Assembly (NCBI GenBank): GCA_905203015.1
Contig: CAJKUC010000009.1
Coordinates: 1 to 64,000, forward strand
Source of the DNA: an uncultured Christensenella sp.
GTDB lineage: Bacteria > Bacillota > Clostridia > Christensenellales > Borkfalkiaceae
DNA length: 64,000 nt
Reading direction: 5' to 3'
The position numbers and the translations under genes are program-made. How positions within the stretch are numbered: the first letter of the stretch is position 1; each line of letters starts with the position of its first letter. Under the pieces are notes generated by a model that was not told the DNA's origin, made no database searches, and saw only the letters and a program-made list of their open reading frames with translations. This document shows positions 34,000 to 42,955 of the stretch, one piece after another.

Positions 34000-34035
34000 G
34001 TCGTTTGAATTTACGGTTTCTGATTTACGGCGTAA

Positions 34036-34734
34036 TTACGCGCGCGGTTCGCCAGCACGAACGCCCGTTAAATCGCGGACGATCTCACCTGCGATAATCA
34101 GCCCCGCCACCGACGGAACGAACGCCATGCTCGAAGGCGGCACGCGCCGTGCCCGCGGCTCTTCCGTGGAATACACCACTTTGCAATGATTCACGCCGCG
34201 TTCGCGCAATTTTCTTCTCATTACCCGCGCCAGCGGGCAAACGCTCGTTTTTGAAATATCCGATACTTTAAACAGCGTGGGATCGAGTTTGTTCCCCGCG
34301 CCCATAGCGGAAATAACGGGCGTGCCCGCCGCGACGGCGCGTACGATAATCTCCGTTTTCGCGGGAACGTCGTCCACGGCGTCCACCACGTAGTCGTATG
34401 CCGAAAAATCGAACTTCTGCGCGGTATCCGCGTTAAAAAACAGATTATACGCCGTAACTTCGGCTTCGGGATTGATATCTTTCGCGCGTTCCGAAAAGAC
34501 TTCGGCTTTATACCTGCCGATCGTAGACGTAAGAGCAACGATCTGGCGATTGATATTGGAATCCGCCACCGTATCGCCGTCCACCGCGTCCAGCCTGCCC
34601 ACGCCGCTTCTGATCAATGCTTCCGCCACATAGCCGCCTACGCCGCCTATGCCGAACAGCAACACTCTGGCGTTTTTTAATTTTTCCGCGCCGTCCTCGC
34701 CGATCAGGCCGATCGTGCGCTCGAATCTTGACAT
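34036..34734 (-). CDS. tcdA: tRNA threonylcarbamoyladenosine dehydratase (TcdA/CsdL)
   Basis: A 232-residue E1-like ThiF-family enzyme that uses ATP to cyclise t6A37 to ct6A in tRNAs reading ANN codons. The nucleotide-binding motif is LLFGIGGVGGYVAEAL, followed by DGDTVADSNINRQIVAL and YDYVVDAVDDVPAK. C-terminal CPLARVMRRKLRERG and VVYSTEEPR fit the TcdA family rather than ThiF or MoeB. The start MSRFERT (34732-34734) has GAGGAG upstream. It is the last gene of the run starting at pflA, though a functional link to pyruvate formate-lyase is not evident. Confidence 0.92.
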   Translation of the reverse strand: MSRFERTIGLIGEDGAEKLKNARVLLFGIGGVGGYVAEALIRSGVGRLDAVDGDTVADSNINRQIVALTSTIGRYKAEVFSERAKDINPEAEVTAYNLFFNADTAQKFDFSAYDYVVDAVDDVPAKTEIIVRAVAAGTPVISAMGAGNKLDPTLFKVSDISKTSVCPLARVMRRKLRERGVNHCKVVYSTEEPRARRVPPSSMAFVPSVAGLIIAGEIVRDLTGVRAGEPRA

Positions 34735-34766
34735 ACCTTTTACTCCTCGCGGCTGCAATATTTTGC

Positions 34767-35924
34767 CTACGCCGCTTTCTGCCGATACATTTTATACCAT
34801 TCGCTTTCCGTGAACGGCTCGCTGCTGCCCGAACACGTCACTTTCACTTCGCCGCCGTTCGACGACACCACAATATTGCCGTTTAAAGACTCGAAATTTC
34901 CTTCCGCCGTTTTGGAATAAATCGTGGTGACGTAAATCAGTTTCGTATATTTCGTAACGCGATCGCAAAACGCCTGCGTGGGGAATACGTTGGCAATATC
35001 CGGCGTATACTCCGTAGAGCCGCAGCAACAACACACGCATACGATTTCGGGTTGTATCACTTCCAGCAATTTTTCCGTAGAAGACGTTTTCGAGCCGTGA
35101 TGCCCCGCTTTGAACAGTTTGCATTTCGGCAGATCGTTTTTTTCAACAAGCGATGCCTCGCCGTTTTTTTCAAGATCTCCCGTAAACAGATAGTTATTAT
35201 TCCCCTGCGTTAAAAGGAAACATACGGAATAATCGTTCTCGTCGGTGGTATCTTCTTCGTAATATTTCTGATACAGAAAATTCAGCGTGATATCGGGCGC
35301 GAGTTCGTATGTTCTCTGTGCGCCGTTCGCGTTGTTCCAGCAATCGAGCGCGGTGTAATGCACCGCCCCTTTTGCTACCGCCGCATCGCGTTTTTCCACG
35401 TACTTATTATACAGCGACGTAGTTTTAGACGTACGCGCAAAATCGATGATTGTTTTTCATTCAAACGCCTCGAAAATCCCTTTATATTCCGAAGTGCCCA
35501 CAAAACCGGAAATATGATCCTGATCTCCGTGCGTTGCGATCACGTATTCCAGCACGCCGTCGGTGCAATAATTTTTTACGTAAGACGTAATCGTTCCCGC
35601 CGAAGACTGCCGCGAACCCGCGTCCACGAGAATTTCCGTATCGCCCACTTTGATCAGCGTACAGTCGCCCGTGTATTTATTGCCGAGTTCGAGGAAATGA
35701 ATCTGCAGATCGTCGGTGATGATACTCTCGCCGCCGTTTCCCGATCCGCTGCCCGGATTATCGCCGCCCGTGCCGGGTTTCATCCAGCGATCGAGATAAC
35801 CGAGCGTATATAAAATGTATAACGTAACGATCAGCGCAATGATCAGAATCACCACGAAAAGCGGCAATGTCACCGCCGCTTTTCTTTTTTTGGTATATTT
35901 TCTTTTCTTCTGTGTTTTTGCCAT
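34767..35924 (-). pseudogene. Membrane-anchored ComEC-like metallo-beta-lactamase-fold protein, interrupted by an in-frame TGA
   Basis: Two open pieces in the same frame, 35457-35924 and 34767-35456, together make a protein of about 385 residues. They are separated only by one TGA (35457-35459). The first part has a basic N-terminus, a membrane segment (about 18-42), a Gly/Ser-rich linker and the fold's beginning with ATHGDQDHISGF. The second part holds LFTGDLEKNGEAS and FKAGHHGSKTSS, the later metal-binding motifs. The 19 codons after the TGA (KTIIDFARTS...) are coding-like. The family resembles the extracytoplasmic nuclease-like domain of ComEC. It may be a nonsense mutant, a sequencing error or readthrough. 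A downstream GTG at 35397-35399 has little support as a start. Confidence 0.8.
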
Positions 35925-35969
35925 AGACGAAAAACCTTTATTTCAGCCGGAATCAATTTTTTTCCGCGA

Positions 35970-36203
35970 TCACATATGTTCGTGAATCGTACGGGAAATC
36001 ACTTCGTCCTGCTGTTCTTTGGTGAGTTTATTGAAATTAACGGCATATCCCGAAACGCGGATCGTAAGTTGCGGATACTTTTCGGGATGTTTCTGCGCAT
36101 CGAGAAGCGTTTCACGATTGAATACGTTTACGTTGAGATGGTGTCCGCCGTCGGCAACGTATGCGTCAAGCATATTTACAAGATTATCTACTCTTACAGA
36201 CAT
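35970..36203 (-). CDS. Glycyl-radical-domain subunit of a split pyruvate formate-lyase
   Basis: A 77-residue protein equal to the C-terminal domain of pyruvate formate-lyase and similar to YfiD/GrcA. The radical-bearing loop is LTIRVSGYAVNF, with the glycine at residue 52; HHLNVNVFNRETLLDA and the end VISRTIHEHM are also as in PFL. It is a real, separately translated gene: ATG with AAGGAG at good spacing. The large subunit stops 107 bp upstream at GREDE, exactly where this piece takes up in ordinary PFL, with nothing missing. The pair must assemble for formate and acetyl-CoA production. Confidence 0.88.
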   Translation of the reverse strand: MSVRVDNLVNMLDAYVADGGHHLNVNVFNRETLLDAQKHPEKYPQLTIRVSGYAVNFNKLTKEQQDEVISRTIHEHM

Positions 36204-36310
36204 AGTGTTTTTTCTCCTTAAATGATTTTTTTCGGCGGATCGGCGTTTTTCGGTTGCTTTACGCCCGCGTTTTATTTCCGGTCCGCCATGCGATCAGGCG
36301 ATTTTTACGC

Positions 36311-38338
36311 TTATTCGTCCTCTCTGCCCAGCGAAGCGGGAGTGACGGAGAAGGTATTGGAAATGCCGTCGCGTGCAAACGTATACGGTAATTTCGCCAC
36401 GGAGCAAAGCGAAGCGATCGCGCCCGTGTGATCTCTGCCGTGCATGGGATTCGCGCCGGGTGCAAGAGGCGTGCCCGCTCTTCTTCCGTCGGGCGTGTTG
36501 CCCGTTTTCTTTCCGTATACAACGTTCGACGTGATCGTAAGGATCGACGTGGTAGGAATACTGTCGCGATAGGTGTGATGGCTTGCGATCTTGCCCATAA
36601 ACGTTTTCAGAAGCCATACGGCGATTTCGTCAACGCGATCGTCGTTGTTGCCGTATTTGGGATAATCCCCTTCGATACGGTAATCCACCACAAGCCCGTC
36701 TTCGTCTCTGATCGGATACACTTTCGCGTATTTGATCGCGGAAAGCGAATCGACGGCGCAGGAAAGCCCCGCGATACCCGTAGCGAAGAAGCGGCGCACT
36801 TTCGTATCGTGCAACGCCATTTCCAGCGCTTCGTAAGAATACTTATCGTGCATATAATGGATCAGATTCAGCGTGTTCACATAAAGATCGGCAAGCCAGG
36901 TCATCGTGTGATCGTAACGCTTCACCACTTCGTCGTAATTCAGAGGGCCGTCCCCTTCGATCACGGGGAATTCGGGCGCCACCTGGAAAGGTTTGCCGTT
37001 CTTGTCTTTCAGAAGTTCGTCTCTGCCGCCGTTGATTGCGTACAGAAGGCATTTCGCAAGGTTTGCGCGCGCGCCGAAGAACTGCATGTCTTTGCCCTCG
37101 CGCATGCAACTTACGCAGCAGGCGATGCAGTAATCGTCACCCATCAACGGGCGCATCAGTTCGTCGCTTTCGTATTGCAGCGAAGAAGTACGAATGGAAA
37201 GATCAGCGCAGAATTTTTTGAAATTTTCGGGTAAGGCACGCGCCCAGAGCACCGTAAGGTTGGGCTCGGGTGCAGGGCCGAGGTTATCAAGCGTATGCAG
37301 AATACGGAACGCCGTTTTCGTAACGAGCGTTCTGCCGTCTTCGCCCATACCGCCGATCGATTCGGTAACCCACGTGGGATCGCCCGAGAACAATTCGTTG
37401 TATTCGCGGATACGCATGAATTTCACGATACGCAGTTTCATTACGAAATGATCGATATATTCCTGCGCCTGCGTTTCCGTAATCAGCCCCTTTTTCAGAT
37501 CGCGTTCGATATAAATATCGAGGAACGTGCTGTTTCTGCCGATCGACATTGCCGCGCCGTTCTGATCTTTCACCGCCGCGAGATAGCCGAAATACAGTGC
37601 CTGCACCGCTTCTTTCGCCGTTTTTGCTGGCTGAGAAATATCACAACCGTAAATAGCCGCCATCTCTTTCAATTGTTTCAGCGCTTTGATCTGTTCCGAG
37701 ATTTCCTCTCTGTCGCGTACGAGTTCGGCGGTCATTTCGCCGTTCATCGCCTTTTTATCCGCTTCCTTTTTCGCGATCAGATAATCCACGCCGTACAACG
37801 CCACTCTGCGATAATCGCCTACGATTCTGCCTCTGCCGTACGTATCGGGAAGCCCCGTAAGAATATGCGCTTTTCTCGCCGCGCGCATTTCGGGCGTGTA
37901 TGCGTCGTAAACGCCGTCGTTATGCGTTTTTCTGTACTTCGCGAAAATCTCCTTCACCTTCGGATCGAGATGATAGCCGTACATTTCCAACGCTTCTTCC
38001 GACATACGGATTCCGCCGAACGGCTGTAACGCGCGTTTGAAAGGCTTATCCGTCTGCAAACCTACGATCTGTTCGAGGTCTTTATCGAGATACCCCGCTC
38101 CGTGCGAAGTAAGCGACGAAACGATCGACGTATCGGCGTCGAGCACGCCGCCCGCCGCACGTTCTTTCGCGGAAAGATCGGTGACGATCGCCCATAATTT
38201 TTTCGTGTTTTCCGTAGCGGGAGCAAGAAACGCCCCGTCTCCCTCGTACGGCGTATAGTTGTTCTGAATGAAGTCTCTTACGTTGACTTCGTTTTCCCAT
38301 GCTCCGCTTTTGAAGCCTTCCCATCCTTCGTATTGCAT
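36311..38338 (-). CDS. pflB: Pyruvate formate-lyase large subunit lacking the glycyl-radical domain
   Basis: A 675-residue protein covering the 10-stranded barrel of formate acetyltransferase, which cleaves pyruvate with CoA to acetyl-CoA and formate under anaerobic conditions. Key parts are TSHGAGYLDKDLEQIVGLQT, LPDTYGRGRIVGDYRR, and the adjacent active cysteines in DDYCIACCVSCMREG (Cys407-Cys408). The protein ends at SVTPASLGREDE, before the domain that holds the radical glycine, which lies on the next gene. The start MQYEGWEGF (38336-38338) has AGGTG upstream. The gene follows the activase by about 120 bp. Confidence 0.93.
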   Translation of the reverse strand: MQYEGWEGFKSGAWENEVNVRDFIQNNYTPYEGDGAFLAPATENTKKLWAIVTDLSAKERAAGGVLDADTSIVSSLTSHGAGYLDKDLEQIVGLQTDKPFKRALQPFGGIRMSEEALEMYGYHLDPKVKEIFAKYRKTHNDGVYDAYTPEMRAARKAHILTGLPDTYGRGRIVGDYRRVALYGVDYLIAKKEADKKAMNGEMTAELVRDREEISEQIKALKQLKEMAAIYGCDISQPAKTAKEAVQALYFGYLAAVKDQNGAAMSIGRNSTFLDIYIERDLKKGLITETQAQEYIDHFVMKLRIVKFMRIREYNELFSGDPTWVTESIGGMGEDGRTLVTKTAFRILHTLDNLGPAPEPNLTVLWARALPENFKKFCADLSIRTSSLQYESDELMRPLMGDDYCIACCVSCMREGKDMQFFGARANLAKCLLYAINGGRDELLKDKNGKPFQVAPEFPVIEGDGPLNYDEVVKRYDHTMTWLADLYVNTLNLIHYMHDKYSYEALEMALHDTKVRRFFATGIAGLSCAVDSLSAIKYAKVYPIRDEDGLVVDYRIEGDYPKYGNNDDRVDEIAVWLLKTFMGKIASHHTYRDSIPTTSILTITSNVVYGKKTGNTPDGRRAGTPLAPGANPMHGRDHTGAIASLCSVAKLPYTFARDGISNTFSVTPASLGREDE

Positions 38339-38457
38339 TTTCAGCACCTTTCCTTTGTGTTTATTCTCAATTTTCACCCTTGCCGCTCGTCTTTTCCCCG
38401 TTTTTTAACGAATCTATTTTCTCTTTAAGCCGTCAGCCGTCGCGTTTCCGCCCTTTT

Positions 38458-39198
38458 TCAGCCGCGTATTTTCGCTTTTTCTTCCGCAAAAATGCGACGC
38501 GCGTTTTCCACGCGCTCTTTCGAGGGCGGCTCCACGCCTTCCAGCGGATAGGCAAGCCCCATTTTTTCGTATTTCACTTTACCCATCGTGTGATACGGCA
38601 GAATTTCCGTTTTCTCCACGTTCGGCAACGCCCACACGAAATCGGCAAGCCGCTTCAACGCGTCATCGTCGTCGGTGTACCCGGGCACGAGCACGTGCCT
38701 GATCCACGCTTTATTTCCTCTCTCCGCAAGATATTTCGCAAAAGCGAGTATATTCGCGTTGCTCCTTCCCGTAAGCGCGATATGCGCCTTTTCGTCGATA
38801 TGCTTTATATCCAGAAGCACAAGATCCGTATGATCCAGCAGCCGATCCGTCGCCGTTTTCGCTTCCTCGTTTGCGGGATCGAATACGCAGCCCGACGTAT
38901 CGAGTGCCGTATGGATTCCGCGCTGCTTTAAAAGCGAGAACAATTCCGCGAAAAATTCCGCCTGCACAAGCGGCTCGCCGCCGGAAACGGTCACCCCGCC
39001 CGAAACGATATACCGTTCGTATTTCAGAATTTCCCGCAACACTTCCTGCGTATCGTACGCAGTGCCGCCAGCCCCTCGCGTATCCGGATTATGGCAATAC
39101 AAACAGCGCATCGGGCATCCTTGCGCAAAAACGACGAAGCGTATTCCCGGGCCGTCTACCGTGCCGAAAGATTCAAAAGAATGTATATAACCTTTCAT
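38458..39198 (-). CDS. pflA: Pyruvate formate-lyase activating enzyme
   Basis: A 246-residue radical SAM enzyme that installs the glycyl radical on PFL. The cluster motif is CPMRCLYCHNPD, followed by GGVTVSGGEPLVQAEF and LDTSGCVFD, as in PflA. Length is normal and no extra ferredoxin domain is seen, which fits PFL activases rather than other glycyl radical activases. The start MKGYIHSF (39196-39198) has a perfect AGGAGG at 8 bases. It is first in the operon, before the split PFL genes, so its target is expected to be the 77-residue subunit. Confidence 0.95.
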   Translation of the reverse strand: MKGYIHSFESFGTVDGPGIRFVVFAQGCPMRCLYCHNPDTRGAGGTAYDTQEVLREILKYERYIVSGGVTVSGGEPLVQAEFFAELFSLLKQRGIHTALDTSGCVFDPANEEAKTATDRLLDHTDLVLLDIKHIDEKAHIALTGRSNANILAFAKYLAERGNKAWIRHVLVPGYTDDDDALKRLADFVWALPNVEKTEILPYHTMGKVKYEKMGLAYPLEGVEPPSKERVENARRIFAEEKAKIRG

Positions 39199-39270
39199 TA
39201 TCGCCGCCTCCTTTCTTGCGCCAAACGCCGCGTTTTTGCCGGACACTATATCTTGTTGTCGGCTTGAAAT

Positions 39271-39300
39271 ATTATACCCTACATTGTATTATCTTGTCAA
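39271..39300 (-). promoter_or_regulatory. Promoter of the pflA-pflB operon
   Basis: TTGACA (39295-39300) and TATAAT (39271-39276) on the minus strand with 18-base spacing, about 70 bp before pflA. No FNR-like or Rex-like palindrome is obvious nearby. Confidence 0.75.
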
Positions 39301-39467
39301 GCCTATCGCGCAAGACAAAACGATTCTTTTTATAAAAAATTCTTATACGAAAAAAGGCGTTTTTCGCACGATACCGCAATTATCGCCGTAAAAACAGCCG
39401 ATTTCTTATTCGATCTTTCTCTTTTTTCCTTTTCTTTTCTCCGCGGGGTATAGGAAAATTCTATATT

Positions 39468-39488
39468 AACCCACCGACACGGTGGGTT
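39468..39488 (-). terminator. Hairpin after the ABC transporter gene
   Basis: AACCCACC (39468-39475) pairs with GGTGGGTT (39481-39488) with a five-base loop, directly after the stop codon; only a weak T-rich tail follows on the minus strand. The rest of 39301-39467 shows no gene. Confidence 0.6.
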
Positions 39489-41264
39489 TTATATTTTTTC
39501 ATCGATTCCGCGTTCCCGCAACAGCGAAATACAGCCGTTTTCAACCCCGATCACCGTGTCGGCGACGGAAAGCGCGGCGGGGCGATGCGTAACGATTAGG
39601 CACGTGACGTTGTTCATCGCGCTGATATTCGCCAGAAGATCGCGTTCCGTATTTTCGTCGAGCGCGCTCGTCGCTTCGTCGAGAAGAAGAATCGGTCGGC
39701 GCGAAAGCAAGGCCCGGGCAACGGCAAGGCGTTGCAACTGCCCCTCGGACAGCCCCGCTCCGCGTTCGTGCAGCGGCGTGGAAAGCCCCTCGGGCAAATC
39801 GTAAACGAACGTGGCGCACGCCGTTTGTATCGCGCGGCGAAGTTCCTCATCCGAAACCTCTTTTTCCGCGAAAAAAGTAAGATTTTCGTAAATCGTTCCC
39901 GAAAAAAGAAAATTCCCCTGCGGAACGTAAGCGAAAAGATCACGTTGTTCCGCCGTAACGGGAACATACGCCGCGTTGTTTTCCGTCGGCGATTCCGCGG
40001 CGGAAATATCGCCCCGATTTCCCTTTTCGCCGCCTTTCCGATCGTTTTGCCGTTCAAGATAAATTCCCCCGCTTTGCGGACGGTACACATGCATGAGCAA
40101 TTTGAAAAGCGTGCTCTTGCCCGAGCCCGATCTGCCCGTAATGCAGGTGATTTTTCTCAAAGGCACGCGCGCTTTTCCGCCGCGAAGAACGGTTTCCCGC
40201 CCCGCGTAGGAAAAATTCACCTCGTTAAAACAAATCGCTTCCGCGGATTCGTATTCCGCCTCACGTTCGCTCTCGCTGCGTACGCGGGTTTTCTCGGCGG
40301 GAATATCGTCGGTTTCCGCCAGCCGTTCTGCCGCAGCCGCCCGCGAATAACAGGCAGGAAGCACGGATGAAAAGGAAGTGAAAGGCTGTTGCAACTGGCT
40401 TAAAAGCAATATCACGGATAAAATCGAGCCGTAATCCGATCCGCCTTTTCTTACGATTTCCGCGCTGCACCACACCACGGCAAACACCGTGGAAAGCGCG
40501 GAAAGCAACGAAAACGAACCGCCGAGCGCCACGTTCAGCCTGCTTTTTTTCATTCTGGCGGAATAATAATCGCCGAGCAGATTTTCCGCTTTTTCCGAAG
40601 TTCGTTTTTCCGCGCCGTACGCCTTGATCGTCGTCAGAGAAACAAGCCCTTCCTGCATGAACGCGCGACTTTTTCCGTCTGCCTCCGTAAGGATTTTATG
40701 ATATTTTTTCGTTTTCTTTCTGAAAAACACGGAAGCGAGCGACACGAACACACCGCTTGCGGCAAACACCGCCGTAAAAAGCGGATTCAGCAAAAATAAA
40801 GCGACGATCGCCCCCACGCACTGCACGAGCATGCCTGCCACGGCAGGAAGAATACTCACCCCCGTATTCGCCACTTCCGCCACGTCGGACGTGAAGCGAT
40901 TCAGAAGATCGCCGCTGTGATATTTTTCCGCTTCCGCATAATCGGCGCGAAGCAATCCCGTAAACAGGCGCGAACGAAGCCCCACGGTGATTTTCGCTCT
41001 GCATCGTTCCGCATAATACGATCGGATTACCTGCAAAGCCACGCGCAAAAACGCCGTTCCCGCGCATACGGCGGCGAAAATCCACATCCGTTTTGAGTCT
41101 CGGTCCGCCGCGCCGTTAATCACGAATCGGATCAGATAAGAAAAGGCAAGAGAAAGCAGCGTTGCCGTCACCGTCAACCCCGCGAGCAATATTACCGAAG
41201 GCCTGTACGGGCGCATTTCCCGTTTCAGCCATGCCTTGCCTTTCACCGATTCTTTTTCTTTCAA
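39489..41264 (-). CDS. ABC exporter (fused permease and ATP-binding domains)
   Basis: A 591-residue half-transporter with about six membrane segments (roughly 25-300) followed by one nucleotide-binding domain. Walker A is ITGRSGSGKSTLFKLL, the signature is GLSEGQLQRLAVARA, Walker B is PILLLDEATSALD, and the H loop is VTHRPA. A polar insert of about 40 residues lies between Walker A and the Q loop, which is unusual. There is no N-terminal C39 peptidase. The start is TTG (41262-41264) with GGAG upstream. It closes a same-strand cluster with kinase-like, PqqD-like and S26 peptidase genes, so a peptide cargo is likely by inference only. Confidence 0.9.
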   Translation of the reverse strand: MKEKESVKGKAWLKREMRPYRPSVILLAGLTVTATLLSLAFSYLIRFVINGAADRDSKRMWIFAAVCAGTAFLRVALQVIRSYYAERCRAKITVGLRSRLFTGLLRADYAEAEKYHSGDLLNRFTSDVAEVANTGVSILPAVAGMLVQCVGAIVALFLLNPLFTAVFAASGVFVSLASVFFRKKTKKYHKILTEADGKSRAFMQEGLVSLTTIKAYGAEKRTSEKAENLLGDYYSARMKKSRLNVALGGSFSLLSALSTVFAVVWCSAEIVRKGGSDYGSILSVILLLSQLQQPFTSFSSVLPACYSRAAAAERLAETDDIPAEKTRVRSESEREAEYESAEAICFNEVNFSYAGRETVLRGGKARVPLRKITCITGRSGSGKSTLFKLLMHVYRPQSGGIYLERQNDRKGGEKGNRGDISAAESPTENNAAYVPVTAEQRDLFAYVPQGNFLFSGTIYENLTFFAEKEVSDEELRRAIQTACATFVYDLPEGLSTPLHERGAGLSEGQLQRLAVARALLSRRPILLLDEATSALDENTERDLLANISAMNNVTCLIVTHRPAALSVADTVIGVENGCISLLRERGIDEKI

Positions 41265-41338
41265 CGCTTTCTCCGCCCCGCATTTTTCGGGTATTTTTAA
41301 TTACTCCGTTTATTTTTCCGTACGGCAGTTTTTTTACT

Positions 41339-41815
41339 TTATTTCGTTTCCGACCGTTTTTTCTTTCGGAACACCGCGTGATAAATTTTAGCAAATGCCG
41401 CGCGGCACTTACGGAAGAACGGCACGAAAATTCGCCTGACCGGATAATTTTTCACGCGTCTTTTCGCATACCGAAGATACTTTTCGTCCGTTTTGCAATC
41501 GATGTGCTTTTCTCCGCGGAAATATTCCGTCAGCACGCCGAAAACGGCTTCTTCGGGAACGAGTTCGTCGGCATAACAATTATCGCCGCGAATCACATAC
41601 CCGCCCTCGCGCGTTTCTATCACGCGGTGCAACACATATTTTTCGCCGCGTTTATACAGCGCTACGTCCAGAGGCTTCAAACGCGCCTGTTTCTTTTCTA
41701 TCACCACGCTGTCCCTGCCGCTTTTCAGCATCGGCAACATGCTCACTCCCACCGTAGGGCCTACATACTTTCCCTCGGTTTCGATGAGTTCTTCGATCGT
41801 GACGCACGCCGTCAT
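41339..41815 (-). CDS. S24/S26-family peptidase (signal-peptidase-like)
   Basis: A 158-residue protein with the signal peptidase I-like core: GPTVGVSMLPMLKSG with the Ser expected to be the nucleophile, LKPLDVALYKRGEKYVLHRV with the general-base region, and VIRGDNCYADE. It lacks the N-terminal membrane helix of ordinary signal peptidases and has a very basic C-terminus (about 120-158), so it may bind membranes or act on a cytoplasmic substrate. The start is the ATG overlapping the PqqD-like stop codon (ATGA), indicating coupling. A longer frame to 41959 overlaps PqqD and is rejected. Confidence 0.8.
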   Translation of the reverse strand: MTACVTIEELIETEGKYVGPTVGVSMLPMLKSGRDSVVIEKKQARLKPLDVALYKRGEKYVLHRVIETREGGYVIRGDNCYADELVPEEAVFGVLTEYFRGEKHIDCKTDEKYLRYAKRRVKNYPVRRIFVPFFRKCRAAFAKIYHAVFRKKKRSETK

Positions 41816-42081
41816 TTCTGTTCCGTAAAATGCGAGTCGTTCAGCACTTTCACGAATGATGCAACGTCGTTTTTCGCCGTTTCTTCGTCTACGTCGTATT
41901 CTTCGAGCAATGCGCGCACCGCTTCTTCTTCGGTGTGTTCCGCGCAGAAAAAACGCCATAAAAACGCGCCGCTTTCATTGAGTTTCACCATGCCGTGAAA
42001 TTCCTTTCCCGCTTCGCCGACGGGAACAACGATATTTTCTCCGCCCACCTTTCTGATAATAAAACCGTCTTTGATTTTCAT
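41812..42081 (-). CDS. PqqD-family peptide chaperone / RiPP recognition element
   Basis: An 89-residue winged-helix protein of the PqqD family, whose members bind leader peptides of ribosomally made natural products. Family marks are the N-terminal FIIRKVGGENIVVPVG, LNESGAFLWRFF and the helical EEEAVRALLEEYDVDEETAKNDVASF. The ATG has GAGGGTG upstream. It overlaps the peptidase gene by four bases and lies 86 bp after the kinase-like gene. No precursor peptide is evident nearby. Confidence 0.87.
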   Translation of the reverse strand: MKIKDGFIIRKVGGENIVVPVGEAGKEFHGMVKLNESGAFLWRFFCAEHTEEEAVRALLEEYDVDEETAKNDVASFVKVLNDSHFTEQK

Positions 42082-42167
42082 TTTTCACCCTCTGCAATTC
42101 GTTTTTTCGTATGCCGCCGCATGCCTCTGCCGATATATTCCTTGCTCCGCCGCAACGTTTCGCGGCT

Positions 42168-42890
42168 TTATTTCATATAATCTTCCGCCGATTTTCCCGT
42201 TAAAGCGGAAAACGACGTTTTCGCCGCTTCCGTTTCCATATTGCAATGCAATACGTACGCGGGTACGTTCGTAACGATACCGTCGGCAAGTTCCAGCGTT
42301 TTTTCCGCCGCTCTCCGTTCCGTGGGCAATAAAATCTGCGAAAACAATCTGTCTGCCGCCTCGGCGGGCGAAATACGCCCGATCTCGTTTGTTGTTCCCC
42401 GTTCGATAAAGCACAGTCCTTTCAGCGGCGCGAAGCCTTTTCTTCCTCTGTTTTCTTTGCCGTTCCACGGTGTGCCGTACGCAATAAATTCGTCTCCCGT
42501 GCGCGCGATAATCGGCTTATCGCCGTTTAAAATTTCCGAGCCCTTTATATGCGCCGTATAAAGCGCGGTGTGCGTTGATTTGCCGATTCCGCTTCTGCCG
42601 AGAAAGGCATAAGCGTTTCCCTCGAACGTAAGCACGGCGGAATGTAATAAAAATCTGTCGTACTCCGGCATCTGCAGGCAGATTTTGCGATACAGGCAGA
42701 TATTTTCGATATACCCGTCGGAAAATCCGGGAGACGCTTCTTTTTCGGCGTAAAATTCTTCTTTCGTCGTTTCCGCTTCAAAGTCCGCCGAAGAATCCTG
42801 ATCTTCGGAAAGATATTCTTTGCAGAATTCGCTTGTATAACGGCAACGGTTTTTCACGTTCACCCGCAACCCCGCGAGTTCGTAAATCAT
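42168..42890 (-). CDS. HPr kinase-like P-loop protein
   Basis: A 240-residue protein related to the HprK/PEP carboxykinase fold. Walker A is FLGRSGIGKSTHTAL (about 96-110), preceded by LLHSAVLTFEGNAY and followed by ILNGDKPII and AYGTPWNGKEN, a pattern shared by HprK-related kinases linked to PqqD proteins, including lasso-peptide kinases. An acidic segment (28-55) is poorly conserved. The start MIYELAG (42888-42890) has GGGAG upstream. It is the first gene of the cluster with PqqD, S26 peptidase and ABC exporter. The substrate is unknown. Confidence 0.75.
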   Translation of the reverse strand: MIYELAGLRVNVKNRCRYTSEFCKEYLSEDQDSSADFEAETTKEEFYAEKEASPGFSDGYIENICLYRKICLQMPEYDRFLLHSAVLTFEGNAYAFLGRSGIGKSTHTALYTAHIKGSEILNGDKPIIARTGDEFIAYGTPWNGKENRGRKGFAPLKGLCFIERGTTNEIGRISPAEAADRLFSQILLPTERRAAEKTLELADGIVTNVPAYVLHCNMETEAAKTSFSALTGKSAEDYMK

Positions 42891-42955
42891 TGTTTTTCTC
42901 CCTTTTTCTTCCATACGACGTATTTTTAAAACTTCGATCGGAAATCACTGTATTT

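Noticed and set aside
35457..35459. Genetic code in which TGA is a sense codon
   Set aside because: Several intact genes here end in TGA (for example mutL at 10365 and the PqqD-like gene at 41812), so a global reassignment is not supported.
36204..36310. PFL split caused by a simple frameshift or sequencing error
   Set aside because: The pieces are separated by a 107-bp non-coding linker, the break is at a domain boundary, and the small gene has a strong ribosome binding site and ATG.
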